Shown in pieces: positions 8,661 through 17,268 of a stretch of DNA of 64,000 nucleotides. Within the stretch, counting starts at the first letter, position 1. Each line of letters starts with the position of its first letter. The notes beneath the pieces were generated by a model. The model made no database searches and was not told the DNA's origin. It worked only from the letters and a program-made list of their open reading frames with translations. Both the position numbers and the translations under genes were made by a program. Source of the DNA: Helicobacter colisuis (GTDB lineage: Bacteria; Campylobacterota; Campylobacteria; Campylobacterales; Helicobacteraceae); the NCBI RefSeq assembly GCF_023646285.1, contig NZ_JAMOKX010000004.1:124001-188000 (forward strand). The letters run 5' to 3'.

Positions 8661-9881
8661 ATGACTTTAGATTTTCTTCCAAAACTCCTTGCAAACAAAA
8701 AAATCATTCTAGGAATCTGCGGTAGTATTGCCATTTATAAATCAATAGAAATTTTGCGCAACCTCCAAAAACTTGGTGCGAGTGTGCGCGTTGTAATGAG
8801 TGATGATTCGCAAAAATTTATCAATCCGCTTTTATTTGAAGCACTTTGTGGTTACCAAGTGCTAACCACGCAATCCCAAAATTGGGGAGAGATTCCACAC
8901 AATCACATTGAAATAGCCTCGTGGGGCAATATATTTTTAATAGCTCCAATTAGCGCTAATTCTCTTAATAAGGTCGCTTATGGAATAGCAGATAATATTC
9001 TTTTGGAGAGTTTTTTAGCCTTTGATGGTCCAAAACTCATCGCTCCTGCTGCTAATACCAAAATGCTCCAAAATCCTACCACCCAAAGTGCTTTAAATCT
9101 TCTTATTCAAAGAGGAATTGCCATTATTCCCTCCCAAAGTAAAGAACTTGCCTGTAAAACTATAGGTGATGGCGCATTAGCCGATCCTTTAGAAATTACT
9201 TACCAAACCATTCGCGCATTTTATCAAGAAAAGTTTTGGGAAAATAAAGCCCTTTGTATCACAAGTGGAGGTAGCAAAGAAAATATTGATAGTGTGCGCT
9301 ATCTTTCAAATCATTCTAGCGGAAAAATGGGCGCTTCTTTGGCTTTAGCGGGATATTTTCTAGGCGCAAAGGTTACTTATATAGGTAGCCTATGCCCCTA
9401 CCCTCTCCCACTTAGAATCAATTATAATTCCGCACAAAGCACCCAAGACTTTCTCCAATCTATCCAAAAATGGCAAGAATCTAATGCTTTTTCTAAAGAT
9501 TCTTTTTTATTTATGAGTGCAGCCATTAGCGATTATATCCCAAAAGAATCCTTTCAAGGCAAACTCAAAAAAGAAGCCATAGGGCAAGAGTGGAATCTAT
9601 GCTTGCAAAAGAATCTTGATATTTTAAGCACTATTAGCAAAAAACAAACTACAATTGGCTTTAAACTAGAAAGCCAAAATGGATTAGAAAATGCCATCAA
9701 AGCCTTACAAAATAAAAATTTAGATGCAATTTGCCTTAATGAAATCTCCCCTTCTTTAAATCCTATGAATGCTACAGAAAATCAAATTACATGGGTTAGC
9801 CAAAAATCTCAAAAAAACTTAGGTAAAAGCGATAAATTAACCCTTGCATTCCAAATTCTTAATGAGGCAAAAAGTTTATGA
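8661..9881 (+). CDS. coaBC: Bifunctional phosphopantothenoylcysteine decarboxylase/synthetase CoaBC
   Basis: 406 residues. The N-terminal flavoprotein CoaC half (about 10-180) has GICGSIAIYK, APISANS and the substrate loop PAANTKMLQNP (PxMNxxMW in most bacteria, here altered to PAAN). The CoaB half starts near 190 with ITSGGSKENIDSVRYLSNHSSG-like residues and contains SAAISDYIP and KLKKE. Together they convert phosphopantothenate and cysteine to 4'-phosphopantetheine for coenzyme A. Two-base gap from mrdA; overlaps the next gene by four bases. Confidence 0.92.
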   Translation: MTLDFLPKLLANKKIILGICGSIAIYKSIEILRNLQKLGASVRVVMSDDSQKFINPLLFEALCGYQVLTTQSQNWGEIPHNHIEIASWGNIFLIAPISANSLNKVAYGIADNILLESFLAFDGPKLIAPAANTKMLQNPTTQSALNLLIQRGIAIIPSQSKELACKTIGDGALADPLEITYQTIRAFYQEKFWENKALCITSGGSKENIDSVRYLSNHSSGKMGASLALAGYFLGAKVTYIGSLCPYPLPLRINYNSAQSTQDFLQSIQKWQESNAFSKDSFLFMSAAISDYIPKESFQGKLKKEAIGQEWNLCLQKNLDILSTISKKQTTIGFKLESQNGLENAIKALQNKNLDAICLNEISPSLNPMNATENQITWVSQKSQKNLGKSDKLTLAFQILNEAKSL

Positions 9882-10636
9882 TAAAGCAAATGGGGCAACT
9901 CACGCAAGTGCAAAATCAACTCCAAAATGCAGCAGGTAAAACCACGCAATTTAATGCCACATTGCCTATGAAGCTTGAAGTCATGGAAAAACTACAAGGA
10001 ATCCGCTATATGATAAAAGTAGGCAATATTGCAATGGAAACAAAAAGCATTAAAGACTTGGAAATTGGTGGCAAATATTGGGCGATGATGGGAAAAAATA
10101 CAAGCGGATCTATCACACTTTCAAATCTTATTAAACAACCAAAACTTCTCAAAGATGAAAATATACCACTAAAACTAAGCAATGAGGCGATGCAACAATT
10201 TTTACAAGGGGAAAGCCCCTTTGAAGTTATGCGTGGATTTTTAACCGAACGACTTGGAAATGCCGAGAGCAAGTGGGAATTTGCCTTTTTAAGCCATATG
10301 CTAATGTCGCTCAAACACAAAGTTTTAACTCTCCCCTTGCATTATGATGATGAAAAGAAAAATGGCTTTATGCAATTGCGCAAAAAGAAAATAGCCAATC
10401 AAAACGCCCTAGAATTTTATTCGGTTTTTGCAAATCTTGGTGCAACTTGGGGAGTCTTGTATAATCTTGATTTAGGGACAAGACTTGATATTTATGTTAT
10501 GTATGAAAGCGTGGCTAGAATCCTAAAAAACAATCTTAGTGAGCTAAAATTTATCGCACAAACTAATATTAATGTGGATAGCACAATCACCCCACTTTAT
10601 GATTTTAGCGATTCTTTGCTTGATTTAGAAGGTTAA
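9878..10636 (+). CDS. Conserved epsilonproteobacterial hypothetical protein between coaBC and uppS
   Basis: 252 residues, no signal peptide or transmembrane segment, rich in Met, Lys and Gln. A gene of unknown function lies between the same two neighbours in Campylobacter as far as I recall. The C-terminal third (LGATWGVLYNLDLG ... DIYVMYES ... NLSELKFIA) shows a pattern slightly like the C-terminal Flg_hook domain of hook-length control proteins. That resemblance is weak and by eye. It overlaps coaBC by four bases and abuts uppS, so it is in the operon. Confidence 0.6.
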   Translation: MIKQMGQLTQVQNQLQNAAGKTTQFNATLPMKLEVMEKLQGIRYMIKVGNIAMETKSIKDLEIGGKYWAMMGKNTSGSITLSNLIKQPKLLKDENIPLKLSNEAMQQFLQGESPFEVMRGFLTERLGNAESKWEFAFLSHMLMSLKHKVLTLPLHYDDEKKNGFMQLRKKKIANQNALEFYSVFANLGATWGVLYNLDLGTRLDIYVMYESVARILKNNLSELKFIAQTNINVDSTITPLYDFSDSLLDLEG

Positions 10637-11311
10637 ATGTTAAATCATCTTGCAATTATTATGGACGGCAATGGGAGATGGGCAAAAAACCGATTCAAAC
10701 CTCGTTTTTTTGGTCATCAAGAGGGAGCAAAAATCATTCATTCTATCACTGAAACCTGCGTAAAAAAAGACATAAAATACCTAAGTCTCTATGCTTTCTC
10801 CACGGAAAATTGGAATCGCCCCAAAAAAGAAATTGATTTTTTAATGAATTTGTTAGAAAAATATCTGCACGATCAAACCCAAACCTATCTTAATTCAAAT
10901 ATTGTTTTTAAGGTTATTGGCGATATTTCCGCTTTTAGCCCAAAATTACAAGAAAAAATCCACCATTTACAATCTATTACCGCAGAATCTTGCAATGGCT
11001 TAACACAGATTCTTGCCCTAAATTATGGTGCAAAAGATGAGCTAAGGCGCACATTTTTAAAAATCCAAAGCAAAAATCTCCCCATAACACAAGAATCAAT
11101 CACACAAAACCTCGATACAGCAGGAATCCCTGAAGTAGATATGCTAATTCGCACTGGTGGGGAACAGAGGCTTTCAAACTTTTTACTTTGGCAAAGTGCT
11201 TATGCTGAACTCTTTTTTACCAAAACTTTATGGCCTGATTTTAGAAGCGATGAACTTGAAGCAATGATAGAAAAATTTGCGACAAGACAAAGGCGCTTTG
11301 GCGCAATTTGA
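10637..11311 (+). CDS. uppS: Undecaprenyl diphosphate synthase UppS
   Basis: 224 residues. Signature IIMDGNGRWAKNR at the N-terminus (Asp binds Mg and diphosphate), then STENWNRPKKE and the C-terminal IRTGGEQRLSNFLLWQSAYAE region split around RTGGEQRLSNF. It elongates farnesyl diphosphate to the C55 carrier for peptidoglycan and LPS. It directly follows the unknown gene without a gap and is the last gene of the operon before the flgE promoter region. Confidence 0.94.
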   Translation: MLNHLAIIMDGNGRWAKNRFKPRFFGHQEGAKIIHSITETCVKKDIKYLSLYAFSTENWNRPKKEIDFLMNLLEKYLHDQTQTYLNSNIVFKVIGDISAFSPKLQEKIHHLQSITAESCNGLTQILALNYGAKDELRRTFLKIQSKNLPITQESITQNLDTAGIPEVDMLIRTGGEQRLSNFLLWQSAYAELFFTKTLWPDFRSDELEAMIEKFATRQRRFGAI

Positions 11312-11467
11312 TAATTTTGCCTACTACATACTCTCTAAAGCTCTAAAAAGTAACAAATCTTTAATTGCTTATGCTATAAATTTAAAATTGAAAACCCAAT
11401 GAACATTTTATAAACGATAATTAGCTGGAGATTGAATTCCTCGGCTTTTGCGACTATAAAATTTAAA

Positions 11468-11485
11468 TTTGGAATAATATTTGCT
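11468..11485 (+). promoter_or_regulatory. Sigma-54 (RpoN) promoter of flgE
   Basis: TTGGAATAATATTTGCTT has the GG doublet at 11471-11472 and the GC at 11483-11484 with exactly ten bases between, the diagnostic -24/-12 geometry. It lies 39 bases before the flgE start. Hook genes in Helicobacter and Campylobacter are RpoN/FlgR controlled, so this fits. The rest of the 11312-11523 intergenic stretch is AT-rich with no other feature I can support. Confidence 0.85.
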
Positions 11486-11523
11486 TTATTTTCTGCAAAA
11501 TACTTTTTTAAAAAGGATTGCAA

Positions 11524-13767
11524 ATGTTAAGATCTTTATGGTCAGGTGTTAGCGGTATGCAAGCTCATCAAGTGGCTCTTGATGTAGAATCAAACAATAT
11601 CGCCAATGTAAATACCAATGGTTTTAAATATTCTCGTGCGGACTTCTCAACAATGGTTAGCCAAACCAAACGAGCCGCTACGATTCCTTATGCAGGTTAT
11701 GGTGGGGTGAATGACTATTCTGTGGGACTTGGAACAGGGATTGAAACTACCACAAAAATCTTTTCACAAGGTTCTTTGCAAGACACTGGCAGAAAAGCGG
11801 ATTTGGCTTTAGAAGGCAATGGAATGTTTGTTGTAAGCAACAATGGTGGTTTTACTAATATGTATACAAGAGATGGTGCATTTAGCTTTGATGCTGTAGG
11901 TAACCTTGTAACTACAAGCGGTTATATTGTGCAAGGCTGGGTGAGAGATCTTTCTAAATTAAATTGTAATTGTGGTAGCGGAAATATCAATCGCGTTGAT
12001 TCAACAGGACCTATTGGAAATATCACTATTGATCCACGCCTTACTATCCCTGCAAAGGCAACCGAAACTGTAACAGGAAATATCAATCTAACAAGCGGAA
12101 ACAAAACAGAAAATACTACTTGTCCAAGCCCATTAGATAGCACTTCAGCTAATAACTATATTGCAGGTGGCTTAGATAGACTTTATGATACTACCGATAA
12201 ACAACTTGAAGTTCCTGAAGATATGGGTGTAATGTTTAATGATGCAGGAGAGGCAATGCGACTCCAAGAAGGACAAGGGATTTGGGTTAGCTACCAAACT
12301 GCTACCACTGAACCATTACAAATTGATTCTGCTACAGCTGGAGCTGCAAGCATTACCATTAATGGTGTAGAAATTACTTGGAATAATGATCCAAATGCAA
12401 GTGGTTCTTCTAACCTTCTTGCTGCACAAGTTGCGATTAATAATCTTAAAGACACCACTGGAGTAGAAGCACTCACAAGAGGAAATACGCTTATCCTGCA
12501 AAACACTAACCAACTTGATGGTGATGGTAGCAATAAAAATATTCGTGTTACGGGAAGAAGTGGCGCTGTATTAGGTTTTGGAGACAATAGAAACAATCTT
12601 GATTCTGCTACAACCGTTACCACTGCTTTCAAATACAACTACACACTCCAAACTGATGCAGATTCAACTTCAGGTCAATTTAGAACCACAGAAGACTTAA
12701 GAGCACTCATGCAACAAGATGCCAATAAAGTCAAAGAATTTGGTGGAGATTCAGCGGCGGCTGCTGCAGGAATGACAGGAGCTGGCGCTACTTTCCTCCA
12801 AAGTAACTACACCGTGAGTGTGAAGCTCAATAGAAATGGACAATTTGAAATCAATAACCGAGATGATGGGGTCAATGTCGCAAATAACCAACAAGGTGCT
12901 GCTTATGATAATCTCAATATCTTTGTTTCAGCCTATAATGATACTCTCACTACTACCAATGTGCTTTTCAAAAATCAAATGAAAGCAATGAATACAGGAG
13001 TATTAGTAGAAGGAGGAAATATCACAAGCACCGCAGGTTTAAGAATGGCAACTTATTCTCAAACACTTGATATTTATGATAGTCTTGGTAATAAACACGA
13101 TTTCACCATACAATTTACCAAAGTTGCTGGAAATCAATGGAATTGGCGTATCATCGTGCCAGAACCTGCTGAACTCATCGGAGGGACGGCGCAAAGACCT
13201 AATATCCTAGAGGGAGGTAGCGTAACTTTTGGAGAACGAGGTGAGATTCTAGGGTTTAACCCATCAACCGTTCAATTTAAGCCAAACAATGGTGCTGCAT
13301 TCCCACAAAGTATCGACTTGGATTTTGGAACAAGCGGAGGATATGATGGACTAAAAAGCACCGCTGCTGAATCACAAGCCACTAATATTAGAGGTGATGG
13401 TTACACTGCAGGAATGCTCCAAGACTTCTACTTTGATGCCACAGGAACAATGATAGGAAAGTTTGACAATGGACAAAATCTTGCTTTAGCACAAGTTGCT
13501 GTAGCAAGTTTTGCCAACTATGAAGGCTTACAAGAATCAGGTAGCAATCTCTTTGCTGAATCTCCAAACTCTGGAGGACCTACAATAGGAACTGCTGGAT
13601 TAGGCGGAAGAGCAAGTATTCAAGCCTCTAAACTAGAAATGAGTAATTCTGACTTAAGTCGTGGTTTAACTCAACTAATCGTAGTGCAAAGAGGATTCCA
13701 AGCAAGCTCAAAATCTATCACCACTTCTGATCAAATTCTCAATACACTCCTTGGCTTAAAACAATAA
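11524..13767 (+). CDS. flgE: Flagellar hook protein FlgE
   Basis: About 747 residues, long as is typical of Helicobacter/Campylobacter hook proteins. The N-terminus (MLRSLWSGVSGMQ, then DVESNNIANVNTNGFKYS) and the C-terminus (SNSDLSRGLTQLIVVQRGFQ, ending in LNTLLGLKQ) form the coiled-coil D0 domain. The middle is a surface-exposed insert rich in Thr, Asn, Gly. ATG 11524 with AAAAGGA upstream is a better start than TTG 11518. Monocistronic: sigma-54 promoter upstream and a strong terminator at its stop codon. Confidence 0.96.
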   Translation: MLRSLWSGVSGMQAHQVALDVESNNIANVNTNGFKYSRADFSTMVSQTKRAATIPYAGYGGVNDYSVGLGTGIETTTKIFSQGSLQDTGRKADLALEGNGMFVVSNNGGFTNMYTRDGAFSFDAVGNLVTTSGYIVQGWVRDLSKLNCNCGSGNINRVDSTGPIGNITIDPRLTIPAKATETVTGNINLTSGNKTENTTCPSPLDSTSANNYIAGGLDRLYDTTDKQLEVPEDMGVMFNDAGEAMRLQEGQGIWVSYQTATTEPLQIDSATAGAASITINGVEITWNNDPNASGSSNLLAAQVAINNLKDTTGVEALTRGNTLILQNTNQLDGDGSNKNIRVTGRSGAVLGFGDNRNNLDSATTVTTAFKYNYTLQTDADSTSGQFRTTEDLRALMQQDANKVKEFGGDSAAAAAGMTGAGATFLQSNYTVSVKLNRNGQFEINNRDDGVNVANNQQGAAYDNLNIFVSAYNDTLTTTNVLFKNQMKAMNTGVLVEGGNITSTAGLRMATYSQTLDIYDSLGNKHDFTIQFTKVAGNQWNWRIIVPEPAELIGGTAQRPNILEGGSVTFGERGEILGFNPSTVQFKPNNGAAFPQSIDLDFGTSGGYDGLKSTAAESQATNIRGDGYTAGMLQDFYFDATGTMIGKFDNGQNLALAQVAVASFANYEGLQESGSNLFAESPNSGGPTIGTAGLGGRASIQASKLEMSNSDLSRGLTQLIVVQRGFQASSKSITTSDQILNTLLGLKQ

Positions 13768-13790
13768 TTCTCCCACTTTGGGAGAATTTT
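13767..13790 (+). terminator. Rho-independent terminator of flgE
   Basis: Nine-base perfect stem ATTCTCCCA / TGGGAGAAT with a three-base loop, followed by a short T run. It starts at the last base of the flgE stop codon. Confidence 0.85.
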
Positions 13791-14260
13791 CTCCTTAAGA
13801 TTAAAATTTCGCATTTTGATAATCTCACCAACTAGATGAAATATTTTAGGCATTGTAACTTTTTAATTAGCCTTCTGCCACTTTGATATGCTAGTGAATA
13901 TCTTTCAAAATCTCCTAAAAATTATTTATCTTTACAAGAAAACTTATTGTTATATCAGTCTAAGCTTTAACTATTAAGAATTTTGCTGATTTTTATATTA
14001 GCAGTAGATAGCCAGATTCCAAGAATCTAGCTTAAAATAAAATTCTAAAATTAAGAAATTGCGCTAAAGTTTTATGCTTTAACACAAAGGGCAATTTTAC
14101 TAAAAACTACCATTAAAGAAATTCCAAAAACGCCTACCCTCTTTGGTTCTATTATATTTAGAAGTATAAGTCTTTGGTGGATTTTCAACAAAACTATTCA
14201 CAATTTTTTTATCCAAATAATATTAATACTTAATCAAATAAATATTAAATAAGAATTATT
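13791..14260. other. Non-coding AT-rich spacer upstream of the receptor operon
   Basis: About 470 bases without an open frame that looks translated on either strand. It is very AT-rich. It holds only short imperfect inverted repeats and no tRNA-like fold that I can see. It insulates flgE from the receptor operon; a longer untranslated leader or small RNA cannot be excluded. Confidence 0.4.
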
Positions 14261-14273
14261 AATTGTAACAATT
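14261..14273. promoter_or_regulatory. Short palindrome AATTG-TAA-CAATT
   Basis: A perfect 5-3-5 inverted repeat about 95 bases upstream of the receptor gene. It shares the CAATT/AATTG element with the larger palindrome 17 bases downstream, so it may be a secondary site for the same DNA-binding protein. In such AT-rich DNA a short palindrome can arise by chance. Confidence 0.35.
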
Positions 14274-14289
14274 TAAATATAAAAATAGT

Positions 14290-14315
14290 AACAATTATTA
14301 TTTTTAATAATTGTT
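14290..14315. promoter_or_regulatory. Perfect 11-bp inverted repeat, candidate operator
   Basis: AACAATTATTA is followed, after TTTT, by its exact reverse complement. The centre lies about 66 bases before the ATG of the receptor gene, where a promoter would be. Metal regulators of Helicobacter (Fur, NikR) bind AT-rich palindromes of this general kind. The arm order ATTATTA-N4-TAATAAT is not the standard Fur box (TAATAAT-N-ATTATTA), so I do not name the regulator. A rho-independent terminator role is unlikely because the stem has almost no GC. Confidence 0.5.
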
Positions 14316-14368
14316 TAATTTAAAAAACATTATTCTACCCCCATTCCTATTTTTTCAAAAAGGTTAAA

Positions 14369-16264
14369 ATGATGAAAAAGTTATACTATTTTGCAATTGC
14401 TAGTGCATTATTTGCACAACAATTAAGTGCAACTGAAAATATTGCCTCACCCAAACAATTTACACAATTAAAGCAATTTGGACCACCGGCAATTATTAAT
14501 CCAAATATTGCGCTTGGATTTTATCCAGAAAATCAGTTTGATCACACATCGCGCAATACCTACTTTTCCGCTGTAAATCCGCTTGATTCTTCAATGAATC
14601 CTTTTCATTTTAGTGTTGGATATTTTGACAATGCAAGATACGAATCGCTTTTATTTAAAGTAAGAGAAACAAAAACTTATGCGATTTTAAATACTAATCA
14701 TACAAATGCAAATTCTTACAAAAGTGGAAATGGGGATTCTGTTAATTTTGGTTATGATAGATTTAGCGCAAATATTGTCTTAGGAACAATTTTAGATTCT
14801 AAAAATGAGGCAAAATTCACCTTTATTTATGATGGAATCTCCGATGATAAACAACCACAACACAATATGGATGCAATACAAACAGAACGTTATATTAGTC
14901 GATTTAATTATCGTTTTGGAGAAGCTGATTTGTCTAATACTTTAAATTTTGATTTATCCTATATCGTGCTTAATAGAGAGGCAGATAATTTTTCTTTACG
15001 AACTAATAATGCAATGCGTATGAAAATGGAAGTGGATAGAAGTATTTTTAATACAGAAATAAAACATGATGTAGATTTTTCTGCATTCCATAATCTTTTT
15101 GGAATTGGATACGCCTATGATACACATATTGCAAGGCGTTTTGGGAAAGCACCTAGTGCAAAAGATTTTACTCTTAACGGGTATCGAATTCCAGATGTTA
15201 AAGTAAATGAATTTTCTGCCTTTAATACACTAACTTATGTGCCAAAAACTAATCACAAAATAGCTTTGGGATTTACTTATAATTTTAATCAAGCAAAAGT
15301 AAATAAAATTAACGAAGTTATAGCAAGACAAGGCGCACAAATCATCACCGCACAAAATATTTGGAAAAACCATTATGGAGAAACTTTTAATGGGAAAGTA
15401 GATCATCATACTTTTAGCGTTGCCTCAAAATATAATTTTACACCTTCATCCACACAAACTTATACACTTGCCTTAGAGAGTATTGAAAGGATTCCCAGTA
15501 ATGAAGAAAGATTTGTTGCGCTGAATCCTCCAAATAACTTAGCAATAGGACAAGGTTGGGCTTCTAACCCAAACTTAAAACCAGAAAGACGCAATAGAAT
15601 CAAAGCCCTATTAACATTAAAAGATGAAAATTATTTAAATTATATGGAATCGCACTTTGATAATAATGCATGGCAAATTGGAGCTTTAGCGGTTATGGAT
15701 TATGCGAATGATTTTATTATTTGGGATCGCGCAAGAGGACAGCAAGGCACAAATCCTAATTACAAATCAAATAATATTATCTCAAGAAATATAGATGCCA
15801 CTTTATATAGTTTTGGTGCTTTTGCAAATTATAATTTTTTAGAAAATTTTGGGGTAAAGGCAAATATTTATTATAACTATGGTGAAAATAGAAGTGATGA
15901 TCGCCCCTTGTATCAAATTGCACCACTTGAAACAACTTTAAATTTTGATTACCAAAACTATGCAAGTTTTGGTAAGTATGCGCTAGGAAGCGCAATAAGG
16001 GCTGTTGCAAACCAAAATAGAGGAGATTTTGACGCCAAAAGCGGTCTAGGAATTGATAGAAAAATGGGAGGTTTTGCAGTGGTAGATCTTTACGGAAGTT
16101 TAAGCTTTAAAGATACTTTTGGACTGCGTTTTGGTGTGAATAATGTATTTGATAAAAATTATAGCGAATATATTAGCGGTTCTCATGTAGAAGCTGTTTC
16201 GCCAACAAACATTATTTATGCCCCCGGTAGAAGTTTTTATATCGCATTACATGGAAATTTTTAA
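14369..16264 (+). CDS. TonB-dependent copper receptor-like outer membrane barrel lacking a plug domain
   Basis: 631 residues: signal peptide (about 1-21, ending LSA), then a beta-barrel up to the terminal aromatic residue (HGNF). Several stretches match what I know of the OprC/NosA copper receptor family: NPNLKPERR (about 400), DRARGQ (about 453-458) with SRNIDATLYSFGAF soon after, PLYQIAPLE, and GVNNVFDKNYSEYISG near the end. Only about 50-60 residues precede the first barrel strands, with no TonB box and no plug motifs (no LRG or DG-loop signature), whereas family members carry a plug of about 120-150 residues. It leads an operon with an ABC transporter and NnrS. Substrate copper or a copper chelate is inference; another metal complex is possible. 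Confidence 0.75.
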   Translation: MMKKLYYFAIASALFAQQLSATENIASPKQFTQLKQFGPPAIINPNIALGFYPENQFDHTSRNTYFSAVNPLDSSMNPFHFSVGYFDNARYESLLFKVRETKTYAILNTNHTNANSYKSGNGDSVNFGYDRFSANIVLGTILDSKNEAKFTFIYDGISDDKQPQHNMDAIQTERYISRFNYRFGEADLSNTLNFDLSYIVLNREADNFSLRTNNAMRMKMEVDRSIFNTEIKHDVDFSAFHNLFGIGYAYDTHIARRFGKAPSAKDFTLNGYRIPDVKVNEFSAFNTLTYVPKTNHKIALGFTYNFNQAKVNKINEVIARQGAQIITAQNIWKNHYGETFNGKVDHHTFSVASKYNFTPSSTQTYTLALESIERIPSNEERFVALNPPNNLAIGQGWASNPNLKPERRNRIKALLTLKDENYLNYMESHFDNNAWQIGALAVMDYANDFIIWDRARGQQGTNPNYKSNNIISRNIDATLYSFGAFANYNFLENFGVKANIYYNYGENRSDDRPLYQIAPLETTLNFDYQNYASFGKYALGSAIRAVANQNRGDFDAKSGLGIDRKMGGFAVVDLYGSLSFKDTFGLRFGVNNVFDKNYSEYISGSHVEAVSPTNIIYAPGRSFYIALHGNF

Positions 16265-16275
16265 AAGGAGATAGT

Positions 16276-17268
16276 ATGCAATACAACACACAAAGAAGAA
16301 ATTTTTTACAAAAAAGTATGATTTTAGGTTTAGGAGCATTTAGTGCATTATCCTTTCCAAATGTGCTTTTTGCACAAAATACACTAAATATTTGGGGTGC
16401 ACCAGCGCTTATTTCTCTAAGTCTTGCTGTTGCAATTAAACAAGGTAGAGCTAGAGATATAATTCCGCTAAATTATAAAGAATGGAAAACTCCAGACCAA
16501 CTTAGAGTTGGATTTGCTGGGGGTGATTTTATTTTAGCGGCTTCTCCTTCAAATGTGGGAGTAAATCTTTATAATCAAGGCATTGATATAAAAATGTTAA
16601 ATATTTTAACAAATGGATTAAACTATATTTTTACAAAAGATAAAAATATTGTGAGTTTAAAAGATTTAGAAGGCAAAAAACTTATTGCACCTTTCAAAAA
16701 TGACTTGCCAGATATCGTATTTCAAGCCTTATGCAATGCACACAATATAAATCTTAATAAAATTACAATCCAATATGTCCAAACTCCACCAGAAGCCACA
16801 ATGCTATTTGTAAATAAAAATGAATTTGATGCGGTTATCACACAAGAACCTATGGCTTCAGCAATGCAATTACTTGCTAAGAAAAATGGTGTAGCAGTAT
16901 ATCGCAACATTGATGTTCAAAAATTATGGGAGCAAACCTTTAAAAAATGTCCTAAGATCCCACAAGCTGGACTTATTGTAAGAGAATCTTTTTATGTAGA
17001 GAATAAAGATTTTTTTGAAGTCTTCCATAAGGATTTAGACAATGCAATTACTTGGATTTTAAACAATCAAGATACTGCAGCAAAATTTGGTGCAAAATAT
17101 CTACCAACACCGGAATTTGGAATTAAAGCAGCAATCCCCTATGCAAATTTTACAGCCAAAAAATGTAGCGATATTGCACAAAACCTAGATGCATTTTTCT
17201 CAATTATTTACCAACTTAATCCAAAATTATTGGGAGGCAAAATGCCTCCTAAAAGCTTGTATTTATGA
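16276..17268 (+). CDS. Tat-signal ABC transporter solute-binding protein (NMT1/SsuA-like)
   Basis: 330 residues. The N-terminus QRRNFLQKSMILGLG is a twin-arginine signal followed by a hydrophobic stretch and a cleavage site near NVLFAQ. The body fits the periplasmic binding-protein fold of the NMT1/TauA/SsuA group (LKDLEGKKLIAPF, then VNKNEFDAVITQEP). Tat export suggests folding or cofactor loading before export, which is unusual for this group. A strong AAAAGGAGA site precedes ATG 16276. It overlaps the permease by four bases. The ligand is unknown; the neighbouring copper-receptor-like barrel and NnrS suggest a metal or metal complex. Confidence 0.8.
   Translation: MQYNTQRRNFLQKSMILGLGAFSALSFPNVLFAQNTLNIWGAPALISLSLAVAIKQGRARDIIPLNYKEWKTPDQLRVGFAGGDFILAASPSNVGVNLYNQGIDIKMLNILTNGLNYIFTKDKNIVSLKDLEGKKLIAPFKNDLPDIVFQALCNAHNINLNKITIQYVQTPPEATMLFVNKNEFDAVITQEPMASAMQLLAKKNGVAVYRNIDVQKLWEQTFKKCPKIPQAGLIVRESFYVENKDFFEVFHKDLDNAITWILNNQDTAAKFGAKYLPTPEFGIKAAIPYANFTAKKCSDIAQNLDAFFSIIYQLNPKLLGGKMPPKSLYL

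Noticed and set aside
14223-14237. ATCAA half-site upstream of the receptor operon, as a third NssR-like box
   Set aside because: Only one half matches (TAATA-N4-ATCAA), so it does not support co-regulation with the globins.
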